A stretch of 64,000 bases of DNA from Strongylocentrotus droebachiensis (GCA_035222895.1 JAVYIG010001047.1:1-64000), one strand, 5' to 3'. Positions 1 to 12,161 are shown, numbered from the stretch's first letter. A program made the numbers and translations. Notes: generated by a model not told the origin, from the letters alone.

Positions 1-369
1 TCCATCTTTTAATCAGGATAGGTCCTGGGATAAGACAAATGGTTATAGCCAATAAGAGCAAATTACCATACAAAAGTATTCCACAATTAAAATTTACGAA
101 GTCAGAAATAGTTTGTTACTATACACAAGGAAAATCAAGGAAGAAATCAATTTATGTGAAACTCTGCATTATTATTACAATTTTCTGCCTAGTGCTTTTC
201 TCTGTTTGTTTAACCCTGAGATTATATATTTTAAAATGAGAAATTAAAGGAAATCTATAGTTAATATGCTTAGACCAGATATAGTTTAAATTCCTTCGAG
301 AAACCCTTATTTTAGTTGCTGTCACGAAATATTTTACAAACGCCCTCTTTCGATGAAGTGTTTATTTCA
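1..369. other. AT-rich upstream flank, no gene seen
   Basis: No reading frame here resembles a known protein and no splice-bounded exon could be recognised. The DNA is AT-rich single-copy-looking sequence upstream of the SIK gene. Confidence 0.5.
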
Positions 370-665
370 ATGTCTCTCTCTCTCTCTCTCTCCCTCTCTA
401 TCTCCCCCTCTCTCTCTCTCTCTCTCTCCCCCTCTCTCTCTCTCTCTCATGATCTCTCTCTCCTTCTCTTTCTTTATTTACTTCTATCTTCTTTCTTTCA
501 TTTTTGTTGGTCTTCCTTTCTTCCTTTCTCCCTTTTTTTTCTTCTTTTTCCTCCTCCTCCTCCTCCCCCCTCTCTCTCTACCTCTCCTTTTTTCTATCTC
601 TCTATTTAGTCTCCATCTCCCTATCTCCAGGTCTATCTATCATTGTTGTCATCCCTTGTTCTTTC
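370..665. repeat. CT-rich microsatellite
   Basis: A (CT)n run with CCCC interruptions grades into T/C-rich sequence. Open frames across it are runs of Ser, Leu and Pro and are products of the repeat, not genes. Confidence 0.9.
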
Positions 666-1299
666 TACCTCATGATTTGATTTTTTTTTTAATTTGATTT
701 TCTGCATTCATGTATTTTAGTACACAGTTTTTCGATAACAATATTGATATAAAGTACAATAAGTAATTTTCTGACAATAAATCAGAAATAAGCAAATATA
801 TTTAGATATAATTTGTTATTTTCAAAACAAAATGAAAAACTGTCATACATACTAAATTTTCTCCAACATTATAAAACATTATACAATTATTTGCGAAAGA
901 AGGACTGTCATTGTAAGCAGATTGCTTGATAATACGACAGCCCCAGACAAAGCTCATGAAATAGATTATCTTTGACAAGGCCAAGCCGAAGACCTATCCT
1001 TCATTATTATCTTGTAAGTTTTCTTTTATATGAATAACTTGCCCATTATTATTAAAAATTGTTTTCGATCACAAAAATAAACACCACCAAAAAATTATGC
1101 AAGATGAGCCAAAATATCCTCTTTTCTTTGGAGGACCAGCGAGGATATTAATTGTAATCAAATAATAATATAGGTAATTGTTATGTCTCTTTTGTTATAG
1201 TCTGTGAATATTTGGCCCATAATAATATATCCGACCTAATCTGTTTTAAATCCAACCTTTTCATCGACGAAAATACCATTACTATTTAAAACCACAAGC
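666..1299. other. AT-rich intergenic DNA, nothing recognised
   Basis: No coding similarity, RNA gene or clear repeat was seen. It could contain distal 5' regulatory DNA of the SIK gene, but the sequence gives no direct sign of this. Confidence 0.4.
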
Positions 1300-1571
1300 A
1301 GTATTACCAACAACATCCCCACCATCACCACCAGCACCTCCACCACCACACCACCATCAGCACCACCACCACAACCATTACCACCTACACCACCTACAGC
1401 ACAACCATTACCACCCCAACCACCACCACCACCACAATCACCACCACCACAACCATCACTATTAACACCTACACCACCACCACCTACCGCACAACTATTA
1501 CCACCTCCACCACCACCACCACCACCACCACCACCACCACAACCATTACCACCTACACCACCACCACCAGC
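1300..1571. repeat. (CAC)n-type array, left part
   Basis: An imperfect CAC/CCA trinucleotide array. It resumes at 2122-2318 after an inserted element, so both parts were probably one array. The poly-His frame it makes is not a gene. Confidence 0.9.
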
Positions 1572-1660
1572 GGCGTACGCAGGATTTTTTCAAGGGGGGG
1601 GTTTTAAAATATTTTGCTCCCGAAAATTTGAAAATCGCGCCGGCCGAAAAGTCGCTCAGT

Positions 1661-1699
<39 letters not shown>

Positions 1700-2121
1700 G
1701 GGTAAGCGGACACTTTTTTTTTTTTTTTTTGGAGGTAAAAAAAAATCGCAACGACTCAGCCAGCCGAAAAGTCGCTCAGTGGGGGGGGGGGGGGGGGGGT
1801 AAGCGGACACCACCACCACCGCAACGACTCAGCCAGCCGAAAAACGTCGCTCAGTGGGGGGGGGGGGGGGGGGGGGGGGGGGGTCTCGAAATTTCATAAT
1901 TTGACATTTTTTGTCGTTGGGGGGGGGGGGGGGGGTAAGGTCACCTTATTTAGGTTAGCCGTGGGTATAATTTTTTTTTTTTTTTTTTTTTTTAAATAAA
2001 AAATAAAAATAAAAAAAAAAAAAACCAAAGGGGGGGTTTTAAGTTTTTTTAGGGGGGTTTACATACATAAAAATACCAAAGGGGGGGTTTGAACCCCCAA
2101 AACACCCCCCCTGCGTACGCC
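1572..2121. mobile_element. MITE inserted into the CAC array
   Basis: The ends are a perfect inverted repeat: GGCGTACGCAGG at 1572-1583 and its reverse complement at 2110-2121. Inside are long G runs, A and T runs, and a motif containing GTCGCTCAGTGGGG repeated three times (near 1650, 1772 and 1847). No coding capacity is seen. It sits inside an otherwise continuous CAC array. The terminal motif looks like one common in marine invertebrate genomes, but the superfamily is unassigned. Long homopolymers here may be mis-sized in the assembly. Confidence 0.7.
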
Positions 2122-2318
2122 CCTGACCACCACCATCACCACCACCTACAGCACAACTATTACCACCTCCACCACCACCACCACCACCACCACAACCATT
2201 ACCACCTATACCACCACCGCCACCACAACCATTACCATTACCACCTACACCACCACCACCACCACCACCACCACCACCACCATCACCACTACCAACAACA
2301 CCACCACCTCAACACATG
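2122..2318. repeat. (CAC)n-type array, right part
   Basis: Continuation of the array at 1300-1571, interrupted by the MITE. The poly-His reading frame across it comes from the repeat. Confidence 0.9.
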
Positions 2319-3374
2319 ATGGAGTGAATACTGATTTAACCTGTAGACCTCTAGGAAGACAAATTGTATATAAAGCCCCCCCCCCGTTTTGTTTCCCCTT
2401 GAATTATTGTTCAAATGTTGTTGTTGTTGTTGTTTTGTAATAATGGAACCTTTAAAGACCACTTGCTTATGAAACAGCGCTTTGGGCTTTTCTTTTCTCC
2501 CTTGAGCGGTCTTTAAGAACAGGTTTTTCACTTTACAATAAAGACCTAATTAAGGGTTTAGTATTGGATGTGTGATAACGGGCACCAACTCTGTAATCAT
2601 GGACCTAGTATTAGAAGTAGGTCTATGCTGTAACTCTCGGCTTATGCCATCAAATTGAAGCTTGGCTAACTAGGGGCATCGAGAGGAGGGGGGGGGGGGC
2701 AGGCGCACTGACGCCCCTCTCTATAAATTGACTATGAAATCAGTATGCCTTCATCCTGTTGTAATCCCAACTGAATATTTTTTTTAAATCAACAATCTGT
2801 CAAGCTGAAATATGACTAGGCAGTTTTTTCCTCCTCTCCCTAATTTGTATGACACTGAATATGATTCTGATATGATTTTAACATGTTTTAACAACAACTG
2901 ATCGCAATTTTCGTCAACGGTCTTACCTGTAAGTTTTAACAATTAAGACCGACATGTTCCCTTTCACACCCTTTTTTTGTTGTTATGCCATCTTAGATAT
3001 ATTAGGAATCTGCATGTTTATTCATCTGTATTGTTATTGTTTTTCTGTTTGTGATTTCCAGAAGAAAGTCTGTCAAATCAGTAGTTCGTTATTTCCACAT
3101 TTAGGCTGGTAAAATACCAGCAAAAAAATATATATTCGAAGGAAGAAGAAAGAAAATGTAGTTTCTTAGTTTCCAATCAATTAATCAGTTTTGAAATTGA
3201 AGAAAAACATCACAGACTGTTTAAAGGAAAACGTATTATTAGTTTTAAAAAAAAAAGGGGGGGGGGGCTGTACGAAACCATACATTTTTTTGTTGGAAGA
3301 AAAAAAAAAACATTTTGTTTTCGAGCTTAGCGATTGCGATCTCGATCTCATTCGATATCTCAGTACTGAGGAAA
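2319..3374 (+). other. 5' flank and probable 5' UTR of the SIK gene
   Basis: This kilobase precedes the SIK start codon. It contains a short (TTG)n run near 2416, G runs at 2688-2699 and 3257-3267, and an A run just before 3311. The last ~60 bases before the ATG are less AT-rich and are probably 5' UTR. No TATA box or initiator could be assigned with confidence. No ATG in the exon-1 frame lies between 3315 and 3374. Confidence 0.45.
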
Positions 3375-3539
3375 ATGGCGTCCAGCCGTCAGCCGCCGAA
3401 TAGCGGCGGTCATGGAATATCAAATACTTCTAGACCAAGAGGACAAATACGTGTTGGACAATATGAAATTGAGAAAGCAATTGGAAAAGGAAATTTTGCC
3501 GTGGTCAAATTAGCAACCCATGTACCAACGAGAACAAAG
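3375..3539 (+). CDS. SIK3: Salt-inducible kinase (SIK3-like), coding exon 1
   Basis: First coding exon, residues 1-55. The ATG at 3375 has a good context (A at -3, G at +4). A low-complexity leader rich in Ser, Pro, Gly and Arg (about 1-27) precedes the kinase domain, which opens at VGQYEIEKAIGKGNFAVVKL with the glycine loop GKGNFAVV at 37-44. It ends at AAG|GTAAAA in phase 0, just before the VAIK strand. SIK family kinases are AMPK-related Ser/Thr kinases activated by LKB1 that phosphorylate CRTC coactivators and class IIa HDACs. The glycine loop matches SIK2 and SIK3 equally well; the SIK3 assignment comes from exons 2-5. The leader is shorter than the Ala/Pro-rich leader of vertebrate SIK3. 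Confidence 0.9.
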
Positions 3540-4227
3540 GTAAAATCTATATTTTGTTGGGACGTTACGTTGTTGCTGGCATGCAGATGTTTGTGTATTG
3601 CCGGTAGGGTTTCTGTGTAGATAGCATGCAAGCACGGGCCATTGCATCCACTACGGGTTTGTGTTGTGGGATAGTGGGCATGCGCTGGCGTCGTGTTGGC
3701 GATCGCACGCGATGTGCGTGTGTAGCTAGCTGCCGACGTCCGACTGCTGTAAATTTACCAAGTCCGATCCAAGAAGGCAATGAATATCTAAGAAAAAATG
3801 TGCTTCTTCTTCTGATGGTCTTGAAATAGATCTACATATTCTTCATTTCAAGCAGCCGTGGTATTCTCAGACTCAGTTAATCAAAAAGCAGGCATCTCCT
3901 GGATTGGGGTTATTACAAAAATTTAAAGAACATTTCTGTTGTGACTGTGTTGTAACTTATTTGCTGTAGTTGAGGTGGCCATGCATGGGGGTTTGGGGGG
4001 GGGGGGGGGGGCACCTTAACCTCACCATATACAATTTGTTTACAAACCAATAAAATCCTTAAACAATCTAATATAAATAAGTATAGGCCTAATACTAATA
4101 GGCCTAAGTGTAGTTTTTATTCAGTGTTTATCATATCTTGGTTGCACATCTGTTTTGGAGTTGACTGGTAGATCTAGACCCTACTTGGTAAACTAACAGT
4201 AACATGCATAATTACGAGCGAGGAATG

Positions 4228-4410
4228 CAGAGACGCCAAGTACAAAGATCTGCATTGCGTGACATTTTCATTATTCGATGCAAGGGGTATAACACATGAT
4301 AGGGTATAGCGTTTTTTTTTAATCTAACACGCGCGTCGTGCGTGAGAGCATTTTCAGACCCTCAAAATGAGTGATGTCACGCCTGCAATGTGTGACACTT
4401 GGTAGCTCTG
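4228..4410. mobile_element. CAGAG-ended MITE, copy 1, with 6-bp target duplication
   Basis: A 183-bp element. The left end CAGAGACGCCAAGTACAAAG is the imperfect inverse of the right end (CTTGGTAGCTCTG at 4398-4410), and the inverted similarity extends inward through a TGCGTGACAT-like motif. It is flanked by an exact 6-bp direct repeat, GGAATG at 4222-4227 and 4411-4416. A second copy in the same orientation lies at 29935-30129. No coding capacity. Confidence 0.8.
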
Positions 4411-4644
4411 GGAATGTACATTTAAATTTCAAGTCATACTCATTGATTCTAAATATGGTTAGGTCTATCTCCTTTAAATTAGTTTAAAAAATCAAAACTC
4501 TGTTCGGTGCTGTCAATGTCATTAATCGAGAGGCAGTGCGTTTGTGGTGAGTGAAGGTGCAGGTGTGTGTTGGTATACAAAAAATTCATGTTTGTGAGTG
4601 TATTTCACCATTACAAGGCATTAGCAGTAGGAGCCCTGGTTTGA

Positions 4645-4945
4645 GAATAAAGATCATCCGCCCAAACAAGGATTGTCTTCGTAAACGCGGACAGATGAAT
4701 CCGCAAAAAAAAAAAGGATCGTCCGCAGTTTAGCTGGCGATTTTGATTTCCGATCCGCGTGTTGGCGATGCTAAAAACGGGTTCCGCAATGATATTCTTA
4801 ATGCATTTTACTGACTTGCCAGCGCACGGATCGGGAACTGGAACCCCGCAGACTGTCAAAGAAAAAGACGTCTGTGAAAATGCATTTTGTCAGGGTATAC
4901 GAGGGTATCCTCGTTTATGCGGACGATCCTCATCCTCGGACCAGC
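4645..4945. mobile_element. Possible foldback MITE
   Basis: A motif GATCATCCGCCCAAACAAGG near the left end is approximately inverted at the right end (CCTCGTTTATGCGGACGATC). A third partial version, GGATCGTCCGC, lies inside near 4716. No target duplication could be fixed. This is a weak call based only on the imperfect termini. Confidence 0.45.
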
Positions 4946-5810
4946 GCCGCCCCAACTGATACGCACTGCAGGTAGCCTCCAGTTTTGTACACAATAGGGT
5001 AGTAATGGGACTTGTTGAGTTCAATGTCCATCTCACTGTGACTTTATAATACACATGTTACAAAATGCAGTACATGTACATGTACATATTACAATTAAAT
5101 GCACAAGTTAAAAACATGTATGCCTACTTTTGACAGAAATCATGTTGATTGCCATTTTGTAAATCAATATGTTGTTAGAATTAGAAGCATCATTTTAGGA
5201 AGTACACATGTACATGTACAGTTAGCTAGTGTAAAATTTGTTCAAGGGTCTATTGTTAAAAAAATATATAAGCTACTGTATGTGCATGTAATAATAGTTT
5301 AATAGATCTACTGTAGGCCTACCTACAGTAATAGAACATTAGTACACTGTGTGCTGTACGCCAGGAGTTCTTACATAAAAATAAACCTTGACGGAATTTA
5401 CTGTACTATCTTGTATGGTTTCTCTCAATGTACAGGGCACTATTAATTGTTACATACTTATTCTCAAAACGCACATGTCTTGTTGGCTATCCACTTCCAT
5501 GCAATTAAAGAGGCAAGCACTCATATTAAAGGCCCCTTTTATACACAAAGGTTTGCAATCAATTGCAAAAATGACAATGGCCAATCCAGATGATTAATGC
5601 ATGCTCATGTTGTTCAAATGACTGACCAATAACCAATCAGATTTGTCATTTTAAATTTGCAATTGATCGCAAACATTTGTGTGTTTAAAACAAAATAATT
5701 TTCAATGTTTGAAGATCCTGTTATGAATCGCCTGTGTTTGCTTTAATTTTGTGTTGCTTGCTTGCAGTTTAAATGCCCCTCCTGATGACAATTCATCAAA
5801 TATATAGAGT

Positions 5811-6590
5811 TTAAGCCCAAGTCCACTCCAAAAATAACTTACTTTCAATAGAATCAGAAAAATCAGACAAACCAATCAAAAAAAGTTTGAGCAAAATCGG
5901 ATGACTAATAAGAAAGTTATGAATTTTTAATGACATGAATTTTTTTTTAAATCACTACACAAATTGGCAACTCACTCATGAGTTTGTGTCGTATGGTCCT
6001 CACTATCCACTAATTATTTTCTTTATATTGATAATATAAATTTCCTATTTTCACCCTAATAATATTATTTCTTCACACCAGCATCCAAGTTAGATTGTTA
6101 GTAATATGTTTTTGTGTGGATGCACAAATAAAGAGTAATTTTTGTCCAGTTAAGTCATGACAAATTGAATTTTGATAAACTATTTATATAAAAATCAATA
6201 ATTATGAAATACAATATTCGGAAAATAGTATACATGTAAATTCTTCAAAGTTCATAAAAGTTTTTGGGAAATGTCATGCACGCAATATGATACAAATCAT
6301 ATAACCTGGGCAAAGGCATGGGGAAATCAAGTTTTGGGGGATAAAAAGGGACATTAATAAGATTAAACTAAAGCAATTGATAAGTTGTGAGGACATGACG
6401 TCACAAACTGATAACCATCTTGGCAATTTGTGTCGTGAATCTCATTGTTCCATAGTTTTACATACTTTTTCAAAAATTCATAACTTTCTTATTAGTTATC
6501 CGATTTTGCTCAAACTTTTTTTGATTGGTTTGTCTGATTTTTCTGCTTTTATCGAAAGTAAGTTATTTTTCGAGTGGACTTGTCCTTTAA
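5811..6590. mobile_element. TTAA-flanked MITE, family A (780 bp)
   Basis: Left end TTAAGCCCAAGTCCACTCCA, right end the inverse of TTAAAGGACAAGTCCACTCG. The inverted similarity continues for over 100 bp on each side. TTAA is present at both ends. An inner motif like TATGGTCCTCAC at 5992 and its approximate inverse TTGTGAGGACATGACGTCAC at 6384 match the subterminal motif of the THAP-bearing transposon at 57449-61899, as do the terminal 20 bases. It therefore looks like a non-autonomous relative of that element. No gene inside. Confidence 0.8.
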
Positions 6591-7136
6591 AGGTACTATG
6601 TCCCTTTTGCAGCCAACCTCAAATGCTGTAAAACTTTGCAGGAATTATGAATTTGTCATGTATGTCCTATCTGTGAAATTTAAACGTTAGCAGTGTCCTC
6701 ATATTCAAATTATGTAAGGAAACCCGTTTACTTGCTAGACTTCACTGTCAGACACTATTGAGTGACTGACTGGCTTTTTTCTTCTTTGGTAATAACATAC
6801 ATGTACATGAAAAGAGTTGTAAAGGGTACATGAGCATTTGTCTACATCACTAACCAACTTTTTGTGATGGCCAAGATTAAACTGATTGAATCTTTGCGCA
6901 GCATAAAACGTATGACCATTCGGTACAATTGTCTGAAAATCAAGACTATTACTTTTGGGCTCTATAGCCCTAAAGTCGATTTGACAACTAATAGTCGTTA
7001 TTTTCCCACTTGAAGACATTTTCAAGCCCCACCTTTTTTAGGGAAGTTCTAACTTCGTATTATCTTTCAAATGCAGTTGGAATTTAACTTTTTCATTTTT
7101 TCGGCCTGCAAATGGGACATAGTAGCCTACCTTTAA
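6587..7136. mobile_element. TTAA-flanked MITE, family D, copy 1
   Basis: The ends are TTAAAGGTACTATGTCCC and the approximate inverse at 7120-7136. Its first TTAA (6587-6590) is also the last TTAA of the family A element, so the two share one target site. A second copy lies in the opposite orientation at 40356-40895. Both copies keep an open frame of about 90 codons starting MKMSSSGKI; I see no known domain in it, and high identity between young copies may explain it. Confidence 0.8.
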
Positions 7137-7147
7137 GGCTGATTTTT

Positions 7148-8159
7148 GTCTCGCCTACGTAATTGGTTAAGGTTAAGTTTTTGAATTTTTGATATAATTT
7201 TCAAAGTATAGGTTCTTAGTCAATGAAACTTTGACTATAGGGTAATCAAGTATCCCCAATCATGTGAGTAGAATTTCAGATCACAAAGTCAAGGTCAAAG
7301 GTCATTTCAAGTCAACAGACTTGGACTACATGTATGTTATAGCATCATCATCGAAAACTTAACCTATGGTTAAGTTTTTGAATCTTTGATATAATTTTGA
7401 AAGTATAAGTTCTTAGTCAATGAAACTTGGACTATAGGGTTATCAAGTCTCCCCAATCATGTGAGTAGAATTTCAGGTCACTAAGTTAAGGTCAAATGTC
7501 ATTTAAGGTCAACGAACTTGGACTTTGTTGTGGCATCAACATCAAGATTTTCAAAATGCTTCTTCTTCGTTATTTTTCAACCGATTTTTATTCTGATTGT
7601 TTCATATGATAGGGCTAGGAGGGGGGTTTAAAACTTCTACACAGAATCGTGAAATTCATTATCTATGCTAATTTATGCAAATTTATTCGAAATCACAAAA
7701 AATGCTTCTTCTCCTTCATTTCTCGACCGATTTGGATTTGGTTTGCTTTATCTGGTAGAGCTAACTTTGGTACACTAAACTTGTACACCAAATTTTGAAA
7801 TTGTTCTCCATTAATTAATAATGGTAATTTATGCAAATTTATTCCAAAAATAACAAAAATTGCTTCTTCTCCCTCATTTCTTGACCGATTTTGATTTGGT
7901 TTGTCTTATCTGGTAGAGCTAAATTTGGAACACTAAACTTCTACACAGAATTGTAAGATTTTGCTCCATTGATTATTTATGGTACTTTATGCAAATGAAA
8001 TGAAATTATGTCCCTTCCAGGGCATCAAATTTTTATTTTTTGACCAGTTCAAAAGTGCACCACATAAAATTTAGGATATTTGTTGTTGCGAGATGCGGAT
8101 GAGCGCTACGTCATTGACGTTCTGGTTTATCATATTGAATTGCGTTATGCAGGCGAGAC
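7148..8159. mobile_element. Composite repeat bounded by GTCTCGCCTAC inverted ends
   Basis: GTCTCGCCTAC at 7148-7158 is inverted, with one mismatch, at 8149-8159. Inside are a tandem pair of about 200 bp (starting near 7169 and 7369, with the phrases AAGGTCAAAGGTCAT and CCCCAATCATGTGAGTAG) and then three imperfect units of 130-160 bp beginning near AATGCTTCTTCT (7556, 7699, 7858). No coding capacity is evident. The superfamily is not recognised. Confidence 0.55.
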
Positions 8160-8207
8160 CGCCGAGAGCGTTTCCCTTGTTTAAGGTTAGGTTTAGATTC
8201 ATTTAGA

Positions 8208-8345
8208 TTTAAAGGGGAAGTCTACCCTGATAGTAGGTGCCTGTAATAGAACTTAGAAGCAGAAAAATGAGAGGAACAGGTCAGTGAATGTTTGACCAAA
8301 ATTCCAATTAAAAGTATTAAAGAGAGTTATGAATTTTTTAAGTTC
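8208..8345. mobile_element. Fragment of a TTAA-type (family B) MITE end
   Basis: It opens with TTTAAAGGGGAAGTCTACCC and continues through GAACAGGTCAGTGAATGTTTG, matching one end of the complete element at 30947-31494. No opposite end is found nearby. Another one-ended fragment lies near 19735-19820. Confidence 0.55.
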
Positions 8346-9954
8346 TCAAGAGAGCCATTGGTCAAATTGATTTTGTTTACTGAAATATTCAATTAAAAAT
8401 AGAATCATACATGTACATGAACATGTACATGTACAACATACTCAGACTAATTTTTTACTTACATGTACTAATACTACAGCATCGTGTCTGTCCCATACAC
8501 TGTACATGTACGCTACTCGTTCTTGTTTAGTATGGGATAATGCTGCTTTGTGTCAAATGTCATTATCTCATGACTTTGCAAACTTTAGTGAAACAGTACA
8601 TTGTACATGTACTATACATACATTGTAAAGGGGTACCAGGTGTATTGAATGACACCTCATGCTATACAACAGGGAAAACATATTAGAATTGTTTACCAAG
8701 TACTCTAGATGAACACGTTGTATAGTAGTGAACATCAGAGGGTACCTCTAAGTACGCACAATGCACATTGATTTATAGGAAAGCATGATATGAACAATAG
8801 AGCGCCTTCATTGAATGAATGCTGTCTGAGTCTATAGGAAACAGTCAATAACCTACAATTGTGCACTTTACTGTATATTGCACCCCTAGCCCAGGCTAGA
8901 GGAACACACTTTCCACAGGTGTGATTGAGTCAGCTTTGAGACTCATACAATGGTACAAATCATTATAAAGATTTGCTCTGGATTTTACTCTTCACAGGAA
9001 ATTTATAGAAATCTGTGAGGATGACAGTAGAAGAAAACAAAAACAAATGTGCAACAAAGTATTGGCAATTTGATAATGCAGTTCTAAATATTTGCGGAAG
9101 ATGACTGTCACTGTGTACTCCATTACGGAAGGACATTGGAGCAATTGTTACTTGAGCACATGTCGCTCAAATGCAAAAATGTGAAGAAATATTTACTGTC
9201 ACAACAGTTCATTATCCTATTAACATCTTTAACATTTTGTTAATCAGTTTATGAAATAACAATGTATGTTAAAATCATCATCATTTATTGAAGTCTGCAT
9301 TTTTCCCTCTAACATTTACGAAGGGTTACTGACTTTCACGCCATGATGACACTCCCTCCCTCAACTTCTTCTTGGCATTTAAATCAATAATATATCATAA
9401 ACCATATCATGTACGTGTAATAATTATAATGTATGGTTTGAAGGCTCCGCTTTAATCTGCTACTATGAGTAAATATTTTGGCATTTGGATGTCCTGTTTC
9501 CCTAACCTTAACACTGAAGCGTTTTGTGACGCTCCCTCTTCCCTGGGACCGTTGTTCGGGTCACTTGTTAAAGCATTCCGATGGCTTCGCGATATGATCC
9601 AATGAGTGCGGAACCGAACAAATAACCACGGGAACCACCCGAACCAAAGTGCCAAAAACTTTTGGCAGAACTGTACAGGTACATCCTGAGATGGGCGGCC
9701 GGCCGGTGGGACAGCGTTGCTGCAGAGATGACATGCCTCAGTGCCAAGACCGTGCCTTCTATCATCTCAAGCCAGGCATCGATTTCAGCGGCAGGCTACT
9801 GTATGGTGTTTGTTACTCTAATGACATTTGTGTGCAATTCTTGGCTGCCCTGTTTGGTAGTGATCCCAATCTTGGAAGGAGTAGTCTCTGTCTCCAGACT
9901 CCTGGAGATGGGCTGTTGTTTTCTCTGTGCACAGATCCTCGGACAGTCAAACCT

Positions 9955-10100
9955 GCTTTAGTGACCACCTGTCTACAAAGACCACTTATTTGGTTTCCCT
10001 TGAAAATGGTTTCTCTATGAAACATGTACAAAAGGAACCTGTCTACAAAGACCACCTTTTGTGTTTCCCTTGGGTGGTCACTGACAGGTTTGACTGTATT
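9955..10100. repeat. Short repeated motif ACCTGTCTACAAAGACCAC
   Basis: The motif occurs twice in direct orientation (9967-9985 and 10037-10055), each followed by a GTTTCCCTTG-like phrase. A looser relative lies near 63669. The overlapping open frames show no recognisable domain. Confidence 0.5.
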
Positions 10101-10877
10101 GACAATTTGTTTCATAGTGCATCTGACAGTCAACAGCAGACACTTTTGCAATCTTAAACAGAAAACCTCACCCCAAAGAATAAGTGTCTAGGTATGCTGA
10201 AAGATAAGATTGATTCCTGCCTACTGATGAACAATAAATGAAATTGATAAATGAAGATATTTTTGGCATGATGTAATGCCTTTTAGCATTACATTTTCTG
10301 GATAATATCATGTACACCCTGTATAGTACAGGTAGGGGATTTACCCTATGGTGAAAGTCAAGATTTTTCTGCAGCAATTTGTACATTTGTACATTTGTTA
10401 CGCTACCAGAGCTCTATTTGAACTTTCCAGAAGTGAATTAGTCATCCATTTCCCTCAAATGTTATTATACATGTACATGTAGGCTCAATATTGTACAGAA
10501 CATGCAATAGGGTCTTTGAAGTAGACTCTTTGAGACAAGACTACACATGTTAAATTGCGGTCTATGATGTAGACTACTGTCATCCTGACTCATCCTTTCT
10601 TCTATGTTTCAGCACATGGCACATTGTGCACATACACATACACTTGAATGTAGTATCCCTGAACATGTGCATGTCATTGACCTGATATAATGACATTCAA
10701 CAAGGGCTCCATTCAAAGTCACACTAGAATGATCACTTTCACTTACATCATGCACCAACACACATGTTCCTGTCCGCCACACAGACATGTTTGTAAACAA
10801 GTCTAGCCAGACCCAGGCCAAAGCCTACTTGTACATTTTTGTATCTACATGTATTACCTGTAGGCCTACATGTACAT

Positions 10878-11089
10878 TCACTATGAATATGACAGACAAA
10901 GAAAGCGGACAAAATATACAGTTCCTCAGGTATACAAAGGAACATCCCTTCACTGCTATTATGTAAAAAGGTGAATATGTGACACCTGTTCTACACATTT
11001 TTACATAATAGCAGTGAAGGGATGTTCCTTCGTCTACCTGAGGAACTGTATATTTTGTCCGCTTTCTTTGTCAGTCATGTTCATAGTGA
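10878..11089. repeat. Long near-perfect hairpin, 92-nt arms
   Basis: Positions 10878-10969 are the near-perfect inverse of 10998-11089, with a 28-nt loop. Both arms contain the inverse pair around GACAAAGAAAGCGGAC and AACATCCCTTCACTGC. The near-identity implies a recent foldback element or a young inverted duplication. The arms are longer than in ordinary microRNA precursors. Confidence 0.85.
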
Positions 11090-12161
11090 TTTGTAGCTGT
11101 ACAGAAGGCCATTACATTTTTTTCTTCATGTTAAGCGTCCCCGCCCGCTTCCTTTTTTTTTGAGGCCGCCTGCTTTCTTTCTTTTTTAAAATAATTTTTT
11201 CTCCCGTTTTTTGTAGTTTTATCATGTTCAGTGTGTGTACCAGAGAATCCTTTCATGTGCTTTAAATGTACAGTACTGTACATGTTTGTAGGCGTATAAC
11301 ATTTATAGTCCTAAATGCAAAGAGATACATGTAGTTTGGGTCACATTTATTGCCAAAATGATTGACATAAAGTGTATGGGGCTACATGAACTAATGTTTA
11401 CCCTGAGTCCTGAATCTTTTATTTTGCTGACTACATGTACACTGATGTACATGTAGTACCAGATCAGCCCACCCTCTGTGCGTCAACAGAATTAACATTT
11501 GTAAGATTTGTAACAAGTCCTACACGTACTGCACGTACTGTACATGTACAGTATGTGTAGTCCAACATGTACATGTACATGTACATCAGTCTACAGGTAC
11601 ACTGTACATATGTACATGTGTTCTTCTTCAGTAAATTCATGTGTGGAGGGAAACGCAATACACATTATGCATCAATTGAATGTTGCTTTATCTGTTCAGC
11701 TCTTACCCTTACATTATGTACAACCACAACTTATGGTCCACGATACAATGGATGTACATGTACATGTACAAGTACAGATTACACTACATGGAGTATTGAT
11801 GTCAATCCAGGCATGAAATATGAATACAATTCAATACATACATTTTTGTCATTGAGTTTCATACACCTGGTATTGCACCAACTCCCTGGTTGTACAATAA
11901 CAAGCCGTTATTTGCTTCAGACTGTGTAATGGTGTAGCCAGGGATTCTGAGAAAACCAAGGCACCTTCAAGTTGAATAGCGTCATGCACCTATTCTCTCT
12001 ATCTACATTAGACTGTGGGGCAAGGGCCAGTTAACCATCTAAAAAAAAAGTTTCGTAGTCCCATCTTTGGCAGAGAAAACTAACTATACCAAATGATTGT
12101 GATGAAGTTGCTGATGAGAAAACACCTTTGTTCTCCAAATTTCGTACACCCGTTGATGAGA

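Noticed and set aside
2089-2319. Poly-His frame
   Set aside because: Product of the CAC array.
3315-3374. Upstream extension of the kinase N-terminus
   Set aside because: The frame is open, but it has no ATG before 3375; only a TTG would start it.
9649-10020. 123-codon frame and its overlapping 99-codon frame
   Set aside because: No recognisable domain; overlaps a dispersed non-coding repeat motif.
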